DNA from: Antedon mediterranea
Lineage: Eukaryota; Echinodermata; Crinoidea; Comatulida; Antedonidae
Length of the DNA stretch: 64,000 nt
Assembly (NCBI RefSeq): GCF_964355755.1
Contig: NC_092675.1
Location: forward strand, 2,452,312 to 2,516,311
Direction of reading: 5' to 3'
Each line of letters starts with the position of its first letter. Positions within the stretch are counted from its first letter, which is position 1. Below are positions 32,045 to 44,700 of this stretch, in pieces. A program made the position numbers and the translations under genes. The notes under the pieces were generated by a model, which saw only the letters and a program-made list of their open reading frames with translations, was not told the DNA's origin and made no database searches.

Positions 32045-32340
32045 CTTCTGAAAAAGGCAGTGGCTATCAAAGATGATCATTTTCATCCGGCCTCTAGTAT
32101 GTTCCAGTTGATGCGCAGCGGTCGGCGATTTCGTTCTATTAAGGCCAATAAGGCACGATTTACAAATAGTTTCTTTCCAGGATCTATTAGAGCCTTAAAT
32201 ATGATGTAGACTTTTTTTTGTAATGTTTTTGTTTTTGAGTTCGTGTTGTGTCCGTTGGATATTGTGCTCCGCCAACAGAGCAAACAGAATTTCTATGTTT
32301 TTCCTAAAACAAATGATAATAAATGATACTTGACTTGACT
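32045..32340 (+). mobile_element. LINE 3' end with (TTGAC)n tail
   Basis: The frame 32090-32209 encodes RFTNSFFPGSIRALNMM and a stop, a classic LINE ORF C-terminus. A 3' UTR with GTGTTGTGTCCGTTGGATAT follows, then a tail of CTTGACTTGACTTGACT. The same 3' UTR is at 40035-40190. It interrupts the duplicated DNA in unit 1 only. Confidence 0.75.
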
Positions 32341-32351
32341 TGACTTGACTA

Positions 32352-32428
32352 TAACTTCGCTTGTCATTGGTTAAAACGCTTGCGTTGCGTTTACGTCCTT
32401 ACTTTACGTTCTAGTGGGAACCAAGCTT
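32352..32428. mobile_element. MITE family E fragment
   Basis: The right half of the element complete at 38152-38312, ending CTAGTGGGAACCAAGCTT. The left half was lost, probably where the LINE at 32045-32340 lies. Confidence 0.6.
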
Positions 32429-33125
32429 ATTCAAAAACTCTGATTTTAACGAGTTACATTTTTTGCAATAACACCACCAGGACCACAAAGACAGGCTCCA
32501 TTCACAAGAGGATATTTGGTAGTGATTCAATGAATATAGAATTAATTTATTTGTGAGAATATCTCTGAATTATATTTTCAATCTTTTAATACATGTTTTA
32601 TTAAATATACTCGACCTAGTGTAAGGGTGTTTTTATGAATGGCAACAGTAGATTCGAAACTAGATTGGTTTCATGATGATTTCGTTGCTCAATCACAATA
32701 CTGGACCAAGATGACAATGGACTTCCAATGAAATGATTCGATTCTGTAATGTAAACAAGAATATTGAGTTATTACTACATCTTTTTAAAAACGTTTGGGA
32801 ACTTCCACCGAGAAACTAAAGACTAGGCACTCTGGACCCATGGCAGTCACTGTGCCGCGCCTACCACTATAAAGCACTGCGACGTTGGAGTTTATAAAGA
32901 TGCACTAAAGTCCTTATAGATTATCAGAGAATTGTTCAACCACCGGAACACAATGGTCGATATGGTTAAAATAGTGCGGCCTTGTGTTAGGTTGTGGAAA
33001 TATTGGTAGGAGTATGTCCAACACTTGATTTAAGTGATCTAAATACTAAAGATGATATGATGATACATATGATAATGCTGATCAAAGGGGCTATTAATAC
33101 TTCATTTGTTTAATTAGTTCGTATT

Positions 33126-35543
33126 TTACATACTAAAGCATATTTCTTGTTCCAAGAGAGACAAATAATAATTATCGTTATTGAAACGTTTACTGCTAGG
33201 TGATTGCAAGTTCAATATGTCTTTTGCCGAGAATGTTGCAGGAACCATCTGTTTCACAAAGTTGAACAAATCGATCTGGAAAATTAACATGTATATAATA
33301 TTATCTATGAAAAGAAAGTATATATTAACAATTGACAATAATATTTCATCAACGTACATTGTTATCATTTCTACAATAAACGTTGATCGTGATAACAATA
33401 AATGACTCGCACGAAACGATGTTTCCAGAAGCGATTTTGTCGGTGCATAATTCCATATCACTCTATCGCATTTCATTTTAATTTTAAGCTAAGCTTAACA
33501 AACTATTTAAGTACATAGACAGAACCAAAACTGTGCCAAGGAATCAACTGAAACGTCTAATGCCCCGCATGCGCACAATAGATTGTCATGAAGTAACTAT
33601 GGAAAGAGAAACGTGATTAATAAAATTCTTACTGCCGAGTCGTGTGTGAAAGCAAGGTAAATTTTCGTCAAATTGAGCATCTTCATTTGATCCACCAACA
33701 CCCTGGCGACTAATTGTCGATCAAGACGCGCTAGTTTGCAGTGATCCTTGGTACTATACGAGTCATTAGCTCTGCACCTAAAGAAACATATACTATGAAT
33801 AATATAACACATATGATTAAAAATATATCATCAAAAAGAGTTTGCAAAAGCTGACAAATTATGGGAAATATCGGTGTTTTAAATAAGGAAACTCCAATGA
33901 CGTCATTTATTAGAAATAAAACTTACCAAATCCTCTGATACTCCTCGTTAAGTCTCCAGTGAACGGCAAGAAGTCCATCAGCATTCCATAACTGTTTAGA
34001 TAATGATGTCTGATGATCTTGTATCCACACAGGTCTACGTAAATGTTTAAATAGCTTGTTATGCAGATCACGCCTTCCATGGAAAACGACGGAAGCATCT
34101 CCATAAGGATAAATATAACCTAAACATCTATCAAAAACATCTCTGCCAACAATCTTAATTACGGATAAGATATTTTCTAAAATAAATAAATTATCTCCAA
34201 TAGGTGGTACAGTTACGTCACTGAACTTCCGTATGAACCACATGTACGTGTGTAGTTGGGCAGCAAAATCTTCTTTCCAGCGACCGGCCAAGCCATTCAC
34301 CATGGCTGTGACAACATGACCACAGTCGGCTACAAACTGGTGTTCGGTAGAAATCTTAATAAACTTACTAAGTTCCTCTAAATCTATCGTTTCATTCATG
34401 GTATATACTTTATTCACAGTTCCAGTTGGATGATCAAAGAATGGACTTGGAACAAGAGTTCGGTTTGTAAGATGGGCAAAAGCAATGGCTGCAGTTAAGG
34501 CTTGTAATTGATTATTCGGTCCTTGATTTCCAGCGAAAAAAGGATAAATATATCTAGGTTTTATTATATTAGTTTTCGATACTTCAATTTGTGGCGAATG
34601 CGAACGTTGATTTATAGACGATTTCGTTTGAGTGGATTGATTCTAAATTTAAAAAGAAAAGTAAGAATATATATTTATGTAAATGCAAAAGCTGCTAATA
34701 GGAAAATAAAAGTAGCAAAATAAATAAATCAAATTTTTCGATAATAGATAAAAGAAATTAAAAGGGGTCTCATCTCTTCGAACGGCGCTTTTATTATCGT
34801 ACGAGATAAAGGAACACATTTTGGTTTAGTGCTATTATATTATAGTCATAAAATAGTCATGAAATAGTCGTATTGTAAGTTTGCATACCACGTAGCCACA
34901 GACCAGAGAAACAAAGGATGTTATGTTAGTGGATAATAAATGTGGTTGATAATGCTCTCTGGAAGTATTGTCCCCATCTCCCCTTTAAAATGGGATGAAA
35001 GGTTTGAAGTTCATAAAAATCAACCCGCGAATTGCGGGTTGATTTTAAACTCAAATATTTTATCAATAGGCACACTACTAAAGGGTTCCTATGCTTAGGC
35101 ATGATAATATTTGTTTTTAATAGTATAGGCATAATAATCTGTATCTTATTTAAATAATTTCATTAAACACCCCTCAAAATGTGCTCAAATGATTTGTTTT
35201 CGCGCGCGGTCTCAAGGTAAGGGATACTCTTCCCCCAAATGCCACTGAAATTTCGGATCACATGGGCAAATGCTCGAAATTGCGAGAAACATCTAAAATA
35301 CTGCACAGTAAGGATCAAGCTTTAATAACCGTATTAAAATTAAATTCAACAAAATATAATTATTATTATAACGTAATTTCAATGTTTAAAAGATATACTT
35401 ACATAACAAATTTGTCTTATTTCATTCTGCAGAATGTCCTCTTTGTCATTTTGATAGATTAACCACTCAAAATATTGGTAATATGTTGCAAAAACAAAAG
35501 CAAGTCCAAATCCAAGTAGAACAACTTTTTTAGTGAAACGCAT
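33126..35543 (-). CDS. O-fucosyltransferase-like type II membrane protein, paralogue 2
   Basis: Four exons: 35543-35403, 34642-33927, 33777-33633, 33275-33126. Exon lengths are identical to paralogue 1 (141, 716, 145 and 150 bp), giving 383 codons. The signal anchor, GNQGPNNQ motif, AVHWRLNEEY motif and IYLAFTHDS segment are all kept. Within the 164-residue part of exon 2 I count about nine substitutions against paralogue 1, mostly mild (Asn/His, Arg/His, Asp/Glu). No stop or frameshift is seen, so both copies look functional. Only the 5' flank of this copy carries the perfect palindrome at 35731-35758. Substrate is unknown, as for paralogue 1. Confidence 0.8.
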
Positions 35544-35730
35544 TGTTACGTAGTAGGCTACTAAATGATTGCAATGCTTTGTATTTTTGTATTTGTTGAA
35601 AAAACACCGAACGCGATAGGATTGTCAGAAGAATAGTGAATTTGTGAGAGGCGGCGTTAACACGACTCTGTTGATTTAACTTTTAACTGTCAAAACAACC
35701 ATTGATCGTAATCCGCGTTGGTGTGCGTGC

Positions 35731-35758
35731 AGGGAAGAGTTAAATTTAACTCTTCCCT
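35731..35758. repeat. 28-bp perfect palindrome upstream of paralogue 2
   Basis: The half-site is AGGGAAGAGTTAAA followed directly by its exact complement, with no spacer. It lies about 190 bp upstream of the start codon. Paralogue 1 has no such sequence at the matching place near 29566. Confidence 0.9.
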
Positions 35759-36904
35759 GGTGTGTGTGTTTTTTAAATATTAAGGTACGTGGTCAATAAT
35801 AAACTTAACATACGTCTATATTTTACTTTTTAATTCATCAAATTGCGATTGATGCAAAATTAAAATGTCCAGATGATAATGTTTTTTAAAGATTTATTGT
35901 CCCTTACAGAAAACCGCCTTTGTAGAATATGTATCTATCCTGAGCGGGAACCGCCGGTCCGCTCCGCGTTATGTCTAAATGGTCATAAGTAATAACATAG
36001 ATTCTATATTTCTATATATACCGTTGCCACACGTCTGTATAAATTCATCCTTTTTACGTCAGTGTGATTGATGTTAAATGAAAATGTCCCGTAGTGGGTT
36101 ACAAAGGTAACAACGACAATGTCAACGATAACACGGCGGAAACTGAAAGTTAAATCTCATCTATTAATGGCTGTTGAATGATGAAAACAATTGTTTAACA
36201 ATTCAGAGAACTAAACAACAATGATATAAAACATATGGTACAAATGATATGAACATACTGTGCAAATACTATTAAAATATAATAATAAACGTAGAAAAAT
36301 AATCAATAATATAAATATACCGTATAATTCTAAAGTAATTAATAATTATATAGTTTTAAATGTTTCTTTTATTGCACGCCATTCCTGAGTATATTAGCAT
36401 ACATAAAGTTCGGATCGAAGCCCCGATCGCCCAAGCCCCGAACTCACCCAGGCCCGAACCCAAGCCCCGAACCCTGGGGTTAGTTAACAAACACCTATAC
36501 TACACTAAGTAAAATACATAGACGTATATCCATAACCCATACCTCATGATTAAAGGGTAATTTTTGCCACTATAACAGGTATTCGGTAAGTTCATTTAGA
36601 TATCCAACTCATAGCTTAGTGGATAATATTAAACAAAAATCCTCATACAAAAAATATGTAATATACAGTAGAACCACTATTAAGGGGACATCTTGGGGGC
36701 TCAAAACAAAGAATTCACTTGATAGGTGTCCATAGGAGTTGGCCGTAAAACATGAATAGACAAATGGATGCATAGATTTTTTGCAATCCATATTATACAC
36801 AAATTGAAAATTAAATTAAAAAACAGTATACAAATAGAAAAATTTCCCCTGCTTGTCTCACAGAAACATCTCCATTGAATACGGTTTCTACTGTGATACG
36901 GTAG

Positions 36905-37101
36905 TAAAGCTCTGTCAAACTAGTTTGAAAAAATAGTGAGATTCCCAAACATGGTAGTGATATGCCCAAATATAGTAGTGATATGCCCAAATATAGCAGT
37001 GATATGTCCAAATATGGTAGTGATATCCCCAAATATAGTAGTGACATGCTCAAATATGGTAGTGATATGACATAAAGTTTGATAGTGTAGACAGAGCTTT
37101 A
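36905..37101. mobile_element. MITE family A copy in unit 2
   Basis: Counterpart of 31335-31534, with the same ends and expanded core. The shared position shows that the insertion predates the duplication. Confidence 0.85.
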
Positions 37102-37970
37102 TACTGGTTACAAACAAGATGTTAATATATACAGTTTACACATAGTGTTGTATTGGTGGTGGCGGTAAAAACTAGTTGAAGATTAACAGTATTCAAATCG
37201 TTGAGAGTCGGCTGCTGGGGTTGGGGCTTATTTTGACGAGGGTAGAGGAAGCTCTAGTGTAGTACAGTAGCAGGTATCAACTTTGGCAACATGGATTAAT
37301 AATTACACTACTGAATTTGAATCACTTGATCACATGATATTGCTAATTGAATAGGATACAGTGATACACACTGCATACAGCCACCATCACACAACATACA
37401 CTCACCATCACACTTGTTCCCATTCATCCAATTTTTCCAAATTCAAACCGTTGGAAGGACTTTGTGCCACATGTATAACACGTGACACTGTATCAGGCCA
37501 TACGCATATGATACATAACTTAATAAATGCGTCATGTGATACATATTTGAAACTTTAATAAACGATATTGGACACGCTATCCACACTCATAATCATCATA
37601 TTCCTTCAACTCTCCTCTCCAAAACTAATTTTCGCTGGAATGACAAAGGTAATTTGTTTGTAAGAATTGGATCGGTTGATTTAAGCCTAACAATCTAACA
37701 ACTGCCTTGGTAGGATGTACTCTTCTAAGGTACAGTTTTGAGGCTCCGGACTCACAAACTGTTTTATCTTAGCTCTGCATGTTTTGCATAGGAAAACCCT
37801 GACTCGAAACATTTTCTAATCTTAACTGGTTATATTATAATAAAAGACAGTATACACAGGATTCTATAGCATTCATGAATCACAAATACGAACTTAGGGC
37901 ACTATTTGGTTAGGTATAAAACTTCACAAAAATAGCTATTTACTTTAAAACTATTTCATTGGGATTTTTA

Positions 37971-38001
<31 letters not shown>

Positions 38002-38151
38002 CATTTGGTATTAAAATAAAAAAAAAAAAGGATTAAAAAAAAACTGGTTTTAAAAATACAACAGATAATATACCATATTGTACACATTTTGTTAAAACAT
38101 TATGTAATCATTTTACTACCCATTTTTTTCCCAAAAGGAAGTGTACACTAT

Positions 38152-38312
38152 AGCGTGGTTCCCACTAGCAACGCAACGCAAGGACGTAACGCAACGCAAG
38201 TGAATTGACCAATCACAAGCGATGGCTTATTCGCTTGTGATTGCTAACTGTCTATAACTTCGCTTGTCATTGGTTAAAACGCTTGCGTTACGTTCTAGTG
38301 GGAACCAAGCTT
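38152..38312. mobile_element. MITE family E, complete copy
   Basis: Ends AGCGTGGTTCCCACTAGCAA and TTCTAGTGGGAACCAAGCTT are inverted. Inside are GCAACGCAAGGACGTAACGC and two inverted TCGCTTGTGATTG-like blocks. About 160 bp. Confidence 0.75.
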
Positions 38313-38720
38313 ATTCAAAAACTCTGATTTTAACGAGTTACATTTTTTGCAATAACACCACCAGGACCACAAAGACAGGCTCCATTCACAAGAGGATATT
38401 TGGTTTACTTTGACACTTAGGTTTGGTATACTCACACACTAGCAAGAGATACACTTTCACATTGTAATCAACACCTCTAAGTCTCCCACGAACTGCTCAT
38501 ACATATATATATATATAGTATAACATTATACATTGATATCTGTACATTATTGCATAAAATATCATTATTATTATTATAATAATCGATTCATACTTAATTT
38601 TATTTAAACAATAAATACACTATTTACTATTACTTAGTAAATTAGTAGTTTAGCACCAGAGACCAGAGTTATTTTATTACTATAACATATCTTAATACTG
38701 TACTCATACTTTGTACAATT

Positions 38721-41700
38721 TCAGCATCTCGTTTCTGCTTCGTCACACTGTTCATCGTTTTGTGAAGTTGCTAAAAATGTGATCCCGTCATCTGTGTCAT
38801 CTTCTTTTGCGTCAACTTTGATAGGATCAAAGTCACTATTTGTCTCGCTACTTGGGGTCGGTATGTTCAATGGCGTCGGACTCCTTTCCGGAAGGTTCAC
38901 GTTGTACATGTTTGTATGATTGATGGCTGGGCTTAATGATGAGTGAACCTGGTTGTTTGTTGCGCCGTCCGTCATTGTCCAGTATTCAAATGCAAGAGCG
39001 CGAGATTGGTCCAGTCTTTCCTGAATGTCTACCTCTCTTGTATCGATGTGGTCCGTAATAGTACTGTAAGCTGGAGCTGCCCTGTATGGTGTCGGTTGTC
39101 GTATAGAGGTCTTAGTTAACCCCGACTCACTATACATAGATAGGTTAGACTCTGATTCTATACGCGAAAGAGCGCCGAGTTTAGACGGAACTTTTAACTG
39201 GATTGGTTCTTCAAAACCCATTTGTCGTTTAATAGGTCCTGCTTCCGTGTCTGGACTTATTGCCATAGATATCGTGGGTGCAATCATCGTGGCATACTTT
39301 TCAAAAGTACTTAAGCGTTGCTGACTTGATTTAACCTTCTTTTTTGCTTTTGTCCATATGCTGCTCATTGGTGAGATATCGTCTCTTACAGACGAGACTG
39401 GAGTTGCTTCTGCCAAAGACTTAAGAGCGCGCTCACCTTCAAACTCATTCACTTCACTGATTGGTAATTCTAATTTGTCTTTATCAACAGATGTTTTTCT
39501 TGTAGAACTACTTCCTAAGGAGTCTTGCTTACTATCCATGGTTCCCTTTAATGGTAAAAACCCACCAGAAGGTTCCCAGAGGTATGCCAACGCTTCCTTG
39601 GAGGATGCCGTAGACGGTGGTGTAAGGATCGTGTCCGACAGAGTCATCCTTCTTTGTACTGTCGGTTTAGTCGGCGAGTCATCATTAGATCTTTTTTCTG
39701 TCTCGCTTATCGAGTCACGGCTCTCAGACATGGACATGGCTGTAAGGAGATGTTGCAGATAGCGAACACTGTGAACAGTTTGAAAACATACACTCTCCAG
39801 AAGGTTCAAACGTGTGTCTAAAGAATTCAAGTACACTTTAATCAAATTCTCTTTTGCAATTATTTCATCTAATTTTAGTTCTACATTTTCAACCCTACAG
39901 AAATGAAAGAAAGAAATAAATAAACGTGTTTACAATAAAATGTAATAACATAACATTTTATTTTCAAGTTACATAGTAAGGTCACATTCGTTATTCAAAA
40001 ATCCCCAAATTAAAAGAGATACCGGATAAAACTGTGGAGTCTTAAACATAATGTAGACACTTTTTTGTAATGTTTTTGTTTTTGAGTTTGTGTTGTGTCC
40101 GTTGGATATTGTACTCCACCAACAGAGCAAACAGAATTTCTATGTTTTTTCTTAAAACAAATGATAATAAATGATACTTGACTTGACTTGTAAAACTACC
40201 AAACTACAACCAAAATGACAATAAAATAGAAAGTGCATGTCAAGTCTGATCTGACTGCAAGGTTGCAAAATCTAGGTCAGTGCGTCTCGAGTTGTCTAAT
40301 AAACATTGTGCATAGTTGGGCAGAAGGAAAAAAATTTACTGCTTGAATACGAAAGCTTGCTACAAAGTGGAATATATCAATTCCACATTGTGTTTGCATC
40401 AAACGGAGTAGATCCCGCTCATAACATATAAAGTGTGTATACAATGTTTAAAATTGTGAATTAAAACCGAGTTACTTCTCATGCATGTACACCATTTTAC
40501 ACAGTCTATATAATCTAATAATTTGTTGAAAGACAACAAATTAATATCTAGTACTTATTTTTTTAATCTCAAATTTTATCTATTTTATTCTAAAAGAATA
40601 AACAAACATATTTTTTTTTAAACACTACTTACCTTTCATAAGTAGCATTTAACCTTTGTTCATTTGATGATTTTATTCTTGCTTCTTTGCTGCGAAAATA
40701 TAGTTCCATACATTCCTCTTCAAAATCATTTAAAAGCTGTATGTCTTCATCTGGTAAAAACAGCTCTAGGAGTAGGAAACCAATTAAATCATTTATGTGG
40801 GTGATCTAGCTATCAACAATAGTCAGGGGTGGATTCAGTAGGGGTATGAACTACTTTTATGTGGGTGATCTAGCTATCAACAATAGTCAGGGGTGGATCC
40901 AGTAGGGGTATGAACTACTTTTATGTGGGTGATCTAGCTATCAACAATAGTCAGGGGTGGATCCAGTAGGGGTATGAACTACTTTTATGTGGGTGATCTA
41001 GCTATCAACAATAGTCAGGGGTGGATCCAGTAGGGGTATGAACTACTTTTCGATATAGAAACTCCTCTCCTAAATCAGCTTCCTGATTGTTCAGAAGTAA
41101 AAGCATGGATTATAGCACAAGCGTGTTGTATTAACACAGTGCAATATATAGTAAATATAATAACCTTACTTAGTCCTTTGTCCCGACTTGGACGTGTGTC
41201 TCTGCAACAGCAGTGAAGTAAAGTTCTCAAAAACAGGAACACATGTTGAAGAATTACAAATGGTGGTACTAAGATTGACTTTTGTTCATACTCCATGATA
41301 AGACGATATCGTTGAAACTTCCATACTACATCAGATATGTTTCGAATTCTTGCATAAGTGTTACTGAATGAAATAAGTACAGTAGTATAAATTAAATCTT
41401 GTACTTGTTTGATCAGTTAAAATGACCAACTTAGGTAGTCATACAAATATGCATTGGAACATCTTAGGGAGTTCAAATAAGTTTTTATTTCTTTTTGGAT
41501 CCAACACATTTTTTTGCTATATTATCAATTATCAACGATCACCAAATGAGAAAGCATTATATTTTGTAATAACCTGCAACACAGTTTTTAAACAAACTAT
41601 AAAAAAAAACAGTTTTAGAGTTTTTAATTAGAAACACTACAGTACTGCTTATATATAACTGGATTAATTTACTAGGTGTAAATTCATTTATACATACATT

Positions 41701-44700
41701 TATTAGTTTATAACAATAATAACTGGGGCCTGCACTAGAAGCGAAGTCTCATGAGGGCAAGACAATACATATATGTAAAATATCTAGTTTTAACAAATTT
41801 GCAAAAAACAAAACTTACTTAAAAGTTGCAATAAGAAGATTAATAAGTAGAATATTAGCTACAATACAGTATAATGCCATAGCAGAGGGAACAACCCAAT
41901 GACCTGGTACACATTTAGATGGATCTGGTTCATCTCCACAAGCTGTAAAAATTACAACAAGTAATGATATATATTTACTGTACATGAGCAGTTATTTTAT
42001 GTAGTCTAAAAAAAGAAAGACACATTTAAATCATAACATATATATATATATTATTATATTTACGGCCTTACCACGTTGAAACACCGGTTCTCGTCAGATC
42101 ACCAAAGTTAAGCAACATTGGGCCTGGTTAGAGCTTGGATGGGAGACCATCTGGAAATACCGGGTGCTGTATATGGAGTCCCATTAGGCATTTGAAATCA
42201 GCACTGCTGACTCTTATGGCAGCCCCTTGTATCTAGTATCTGCCTCAGACGTATTGGCTTATGCCTCTCCTCTGGTTAAGGTGGGCACTGGATGAGAGAA
42301 GCCCTTAGTCAATGTTGGGTGCTTTAAACAGTCCTGGCTTAGTCATCATTCAGATGTGTAAGACTAATTGAATTGTCAATTAGAAGTTGGCCATATATAG
42401 TCAAGTCTACTCGCCCAAAATGCATAAAAATTTTCCATTCAGAATTTAACATGATTTTCACATGAAAATGGTGGAAGACATGATCTTCTTTATCTCAGGT
42501 AAGTTTTCCTTGATATATTTTGCCAAGTACTTCACTCAGTTTCTAAATGCTTTCATTTCTACTGTTAAGCGCTTTGCATAATGCACTATAGAAGCCCCCA
42601 TTCTTATTACATTTTTTTAAACCAATTGCTTTAGAACTTACGATTAATATCAGATGCATAGACTTCTCCATAAATCATCCAATAGGGTTCATGGAAGATA
42701 TTACGTAGCATTGCCCAACTTGGTTCCATGTTTTGATGTGTGATGGACTGTCGAACTACTCCAAAACTCAGCATAATCAACAGTAGAAGGACAATGAAAT
42801 AAGCCATATCACGCATCTAAAATATAGAGTACACAAAACAGAAGATTAATTGTATTGAATTCCCAATCAAATCAATCTTTGTCAATGAATTGAAATTTAT
42901 TGACAAAGAAAGATTGAGAATTTCAAGCTTGATGTCTATGTTGCCTTTAACTAAAGTATAACCTCTGTTAGGAAGACATCTTCAGGACCCAACAAAGTTT
43001 CCCCCTTAATAAGGGTGTCCCCTGATTAGGTGTTGGCTATAGTGTTAAAATATGTTTCCCCTATTTCATTTAACAAGAAAGTGTCTCCTTAAAAATGGTA
43101 TCCTGAAGAAGGGGGTTCTACTGATTTTTAAAACTCTTGCTTACCATTTTACCCATCATTGTTACAAAGGGCCCAAGATAGATATTAATACTTAGAATAT
43201 CTAAAAACTTGAGATACCAGAAGACTACATCAGCGGAGTAGATGACTCGACCAACTTGGAGTGTTGGCTTATTCATACGAAATCCAAAGCCTAGTAAGAA
43301 TAGCAGTATTGCTACAGAATCGTGGATGTTCCAATAGTCTTCATACCAAACCTCAACCTTCTGGAGTACTTTACTAGGCTCAGATGTAACAAACTAATAC
43401 AATAAAAACCAATTCATTATTTAGTACTTTAAATACAAATACACAGACTATTACAGTGCTGTTGGTTGTTCATGAGTGAGATACCTACTGTACCTGCACA
43501 GACTACAATTGCAATTATTCCCAAATCTGGTGTGTCCATATTTGGGAATAATGACATATGTACGAGTAAAGCTTTGTCTACACTATCAAACTTTATGTGA
43601 CAAAAAATTGTGCTGTGCCCATCTATGGACATGATGATGCCATATCACTACCATGTTTGGGCATATCACACTTTGTTTGTCAAACTAGTTTTATAGTGTA
43701 GTCGGAAGAATCCCATTAAACTAATCATGATTCAATATTTGGAAAAATTATTTTCAAAACAATTAATTTCATTTAGGGATCATGACAAAACTATGCTATT
43801 CAGTTACTGCAGGAACTGAATTTTGTTTACTGCACTACTGAACAATTTTGTTCAACAAGCTGATTTCAATGTAGAAGTTCACAAGCTTTTTTTTCACAGT
43901 TTATCAGATTATCTAAAAAACTTGATAAGAATTGCATAAACATGTTAAGGAGTAAATTGTAGTTACTCCAGTAAAAATAATTTTGACATGTTCCCAAATT
44001 CAAGTTCAACTTGGTGCAGTTGAAGTTTGTTGAAGTTGAATGCTTTGTATTTTTGAAAATATGCGACATGGAGAATTAACTGTAATAATAGATTACCTCT
44101 CTGATTTGTTCAGCAGCGAATGTGACAATATAAAGGACCACAATCCATTCATATAATGAAGGCTTGACTGGTGTTGGTATCAATACAATATAACTATATA
44201 ATCCCATAAACAGAATGAATGTAAGCTGAGGAAAAACAAACAAATAAAAATATGTTAAGCTCACAAATACATACAATATCAAACTAGTTTGACAAAAAAA
44301 GTGTGATGTGTCGAAATATGGTAGTGATATGCCCAAATATGGTAGTGATATGACATCATCATGTTCATATATGGGCACATGATTTTGTGTCACATAAAGA
44401 GTGTAGGCAGCTTAAGTGTTGAGACCCCTCCTTTGGAAAAACTACTTTGAAACACTTATATTCAGGAGACAATCCTATTAAGGGGATGACACCCTTATTC
44501 TAGGAACAGCCCCATTAAGAGATTTCATGAAATGAACAAGGGGTAATGGACAACCACTATTGAGGGAACCACCTCTATTATTAAGGGAACAGTTGTCCAG
44601 GGTTTCCATTTAATAGGGATTTACTGTATAATAGTATTAGCCACTTACAGTTTGAGTCCAAAACTTGGTTATCGGTGCATTGTAGAACTCATATACCTTC

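Larger units (their letters stand above)
25502..32520. repeat. tandem segmental duplication, unit 1
   Basis: This 7.0-kb unit begins AGTGATTCAGTGAATATAGA and ends AAGAGGATATTTGGT. The next unit starts immediately at 32521 with AGTGATTCAATGAATATAGA and ends with the same AAGAGGATATTTGGT at 38404. Coding exons, introns and flanks align throughout apart from insertions. Unit 1 is longer because of retroposon and foldback insertions at 28229-29000 and 32045-32340. Confidence 0.9.
29389..33125. other. region between the two paralogues
   Basis: Holds the 5' flank of paralogue 1, MITE C (30139-30318), a CCCGAA/CCCTAA-rich tract (30724-30905), MITE A (31335-31534), a LINE 3' end (32045-32340), MITE E fragment (32352-32428), and the unit junction at 32520/32521 with the 3' flank of paralogue 2. 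No further gene was recognised. Confidence 0.6.
32521..38404. repeat. tandem segmental duplication, unit 2
   Basis: A 5.9-kb direct copy of 25502-32520. Non-coding sequence is still readily alignable, including introns and MITEs. Unit 2 has its own insertions, for example the 28-bp palindrome at 35731-35758 and the region 37600-38150. Confidence 0.9.
35544..38720. other. flank of paralogue 2 to the 3' end of TRPM
   Basis: Contains the 28-bp palindrome, a MITE C remnant, the contracted GC-rich tract (36419-36475), MITE A (36905-37101), an (AT)n run (37971-37992), MITE E (38152-38312), the end of the duplication at 38404, and the probable TRPM 3' UTR. For TRPM, minus-strand AATAAA signals occur about 45 and 117 bases past the stop. 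Confidence 0.55.

Noticed and set aside
39358-39762. 134-codon plus-strand frame
   Set aside because: Antisense shadow of the last TRPM exon.
42061-42174. Functional 5S rRNA gene
   Set aside because: Several substitutions from the 5S consensus, no terminator directly after it, and fusion to a SINE-like body.
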